Shown here in pieces: positions 62,958-64,000 of a DNA stretch of 64,000 nucleotides. The position numbers and the translations under genes are program-made. The DNA comes from an uncultured Bacteroidia bacterium (GTDB lineage: Bacteria > Bacteroidota > Bacteroidia > Bacteroidales > Prolixibacteraceae): positions 1 through 64,000 of the forward strand of contig CAIVMQ010000019.1 of NCBI GenBank assembly GCA_903907075.1, in the 5' to 3' direction. The notes under the pieces were generated by a model. It had not been told where the DNA came from. It ran no database searches and was given only the letters and a program-made list of their open reading frames with translations. Numbering within the stretch: the first letter of the stretch is position 1; every line of letters begins with the position of its first letter.

Positions 62958-64000
62958 TTATTTAAATCCAAAGATAAATGGAAGAACAAAGATCACAATG
63001 ATCGTATAGCCAAAATATATCGATAAATATTTGGCAACCGTATGTTCAAGTGTCTCCAATGGTTTATTCCTGAAATAGGATAGATACAAATCCTTTGTAA
63101 GTAAAATCAAGTTTGTAAATATCAAAATGTTTGATGCTAATACTACTGTTCTATTGGGAGTTAATCCATCTGCAACTCGCGTAACTATAGCAACTAAAGC
63201 GATTGAATTGATAATAATTGCCAATCCTGCCAGGATCAATAAGATTAAAACAGGTATTTTATTCTCTGTTGACTTGTCTAGTTCGGTCACAGAAAATACG
63301 ATTATTGCCATCACAGCTATTAGCATTGCGTTAAAAAGAATTAACAAATTTCTATCCTCGAGAATTTTACTCTCAGAGAAGAGCATAGAAATTAGATATA
63401 CCAGCAGAGTTACCAGAACCAAAGGGGTGAATATTGTTGCAATTACCGGAGCTATTTTACTTGTTATTGTTGGAAATAACCGTATCAGAAAATACGATAC
63501 AATAGGTGCAACAACAACACCTGTTAGGACGATATAATGAAAATAGAAAGTTTTTATATCTAGTTGTATAGCCGTGAATAACCCCAATGTGATGCCAGTC
63601 ATTAAACCACCGGCAAGCAGAATTAAACCGGTCATGATTAACAATTCTCCATTAAATCGTATGAACTCTATCCGTTTAGGTGTGTTTTGTGAATCAAAAG
63701 ACACAAAAGATAATCCAAATAAACACCATAATAATAATGGGATGTGAATTAATACCAGGTTAACTGAATCGCTTTGGCTGTTGGGTAACAGGTTTACAAA
63801 AAGAACTAGAATAAAGATACTTAGACTGTAAATAATGATTTTAAGTTTGTCGAAAATTCTATTTTGCCAAAAAGTATAAAGTATCAGCCCATTAAATATG
63901 ATTATTGCCAAATCCCTTTTAAAAAAGAATTCATGCTGTAACTGTGAAAATATCTCAGGAAGTTTAACCAGGAATCCAGAAATCAACGACAATAGTATTA
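62958..64000 (-). CDS. Multi-pass membrane protein, cut by the window end (possibly DUF4153)
   Basis: At least 344 residues with about ten hydrophobic segments (LAIIIFNGLILYTFW, IIYSLSIFILVLFVNLLP, and others) and a cytoplasmic C-terminus ending FVLPFIFGFK. The frame stays open to the last base on this strand, and the only start inside is a TTG at 63992, so the real N-terminus is probably outside. FFKRDLAIIIFNGLILY resembles the DUF4153 family found in Bacteroidota, but I cannot confirm it. Confidence 0.65.
   Translation of the reverse strand, partial: ILLSLISGFLVKLPEIFSQLQHEFFFKRDLAIIIFNGLILYTFWQNRIFDKLKIIIYSLSIFILVLFVNLLPNSQSDSVNLVLIHIPLLLWCLFGLSFVSFDSQNTPKRIEFIRFNGELLIMTGLILLAGGLMTGITLGLFTAIQLDIKTFYFHYIVLTGVVVAPIVSYFLIRLFPTITSKIAPVIATIFTPLVLVTLLVYLISMLFSESKILEDRNLLILFNAMLIAVMAIIVFSVTELDKSTENKIPVLILLILAGLAIIINSIALVAIVTRVADGLTPNRTVVLASNILIFTNLILLTKDLYLSYFRNKPLETLEHTVAKYLSIYFGYTIIVIFVLPFIFGFK

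Overview
The window reads as chromosomal DNA of a Bacteroidota bacterium, most likely Bacteroidales or a close relative. Supporting signs are AT-rich intergenic DNA, the phylum-type promoter box TAnnTTTG upstream of many genes, the usual absence of strong Shine-Dalgarno sites, the block nadK / DUF6089 / uppS / bamA / two skp-like genes / murI, and many families common in this phylum (DUF1080, DUF3500, DUF5063, OstA-like). I see no IS element, prophage, CRISPR array, rRNA or tRNA. No stretch longer than 300 bases lacks a gene.

Layout. 1-180: two near-perfect 84-base repeats and a fragment of a third. 0.2-11.5 kb: malQ; an esterase coupled to pdxJ; then a forward block for NAD phosphorylation and envelope assembly (CBS protein, nadK, DUF6089, uppS, bamA, skp, skp, murI). 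11.6-17.4 kb, reverse: nucleic-acid genes (RhlE-type helicase, RlmI-like methyltransferase, RNase D-like exonuclease, DUF5063, recQ). 17.5-23.2 kb, forward: guaB, then a periplasmic chaperone/LPS-transport set (SurA-like lipoprotein, SurA, OstA-like). 23.2-30.4 kb, reverse: DUF2795, cobalamin adenosyltransferase and a MacB/TolC-type ABC export system with two adaptor proteins. 30.6-41.3 kb: a methyltransferase-like protein, recG, an unusual metal-transport operon, a B3/B4 protein, an acyltransferase, a nitrilase, an ABC-F protein and a coiled-coil lipoprotein. 41.4-51.4 kb, reverse: carbohydrate genes (GH20-like protein, sodium symporter, flippase-like protein, HGSNAT-like protein, HEAT-DUF1080 protein, Tat-exported Gfo/Idh oxidoreductase). 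51.6-64 kb: accessory and redox genes (pirin, DUF3500, DUF1801, LLM oxidoreductase, zinc-ribbon SDR, aldo/keto reductase, rsmH-like, GH43-like, two VOC proteins, PhnA-like, DUF4256, and a membrane protein cut by the window end).

Most worth a second look. (1) At 33.65-36.3 kb a soluble PRC-barrel/MgtE-N/CBS protein, i.e. the sensor half of a magnesium channel without its membrane half, is followed by an NRAMP-like transporter whose DPGN and MPH metal motifs read DAGG and APW. The leader has a strong Shine-Dalgarno buried in an 11-bp hairpin. This suggests a split, metal-sensing, probably magnesium-linked transport system under RNA control. (2) At 46.6-51.5 kb an exported Gfo/Idh oxidoreductase sits with a HEAT-tandem-DUF1080 protein, fitting 3-keto-glycoside chemistry, behind two perfect inverted repeats. 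(3) Several enzymes have altered catalytic residues: GH20 Asp to Ala, ABC-F Glu to Thr, SDR Tyr to Thr.

All calls come from reading the sequence. No database search, folding program or structural model was run.
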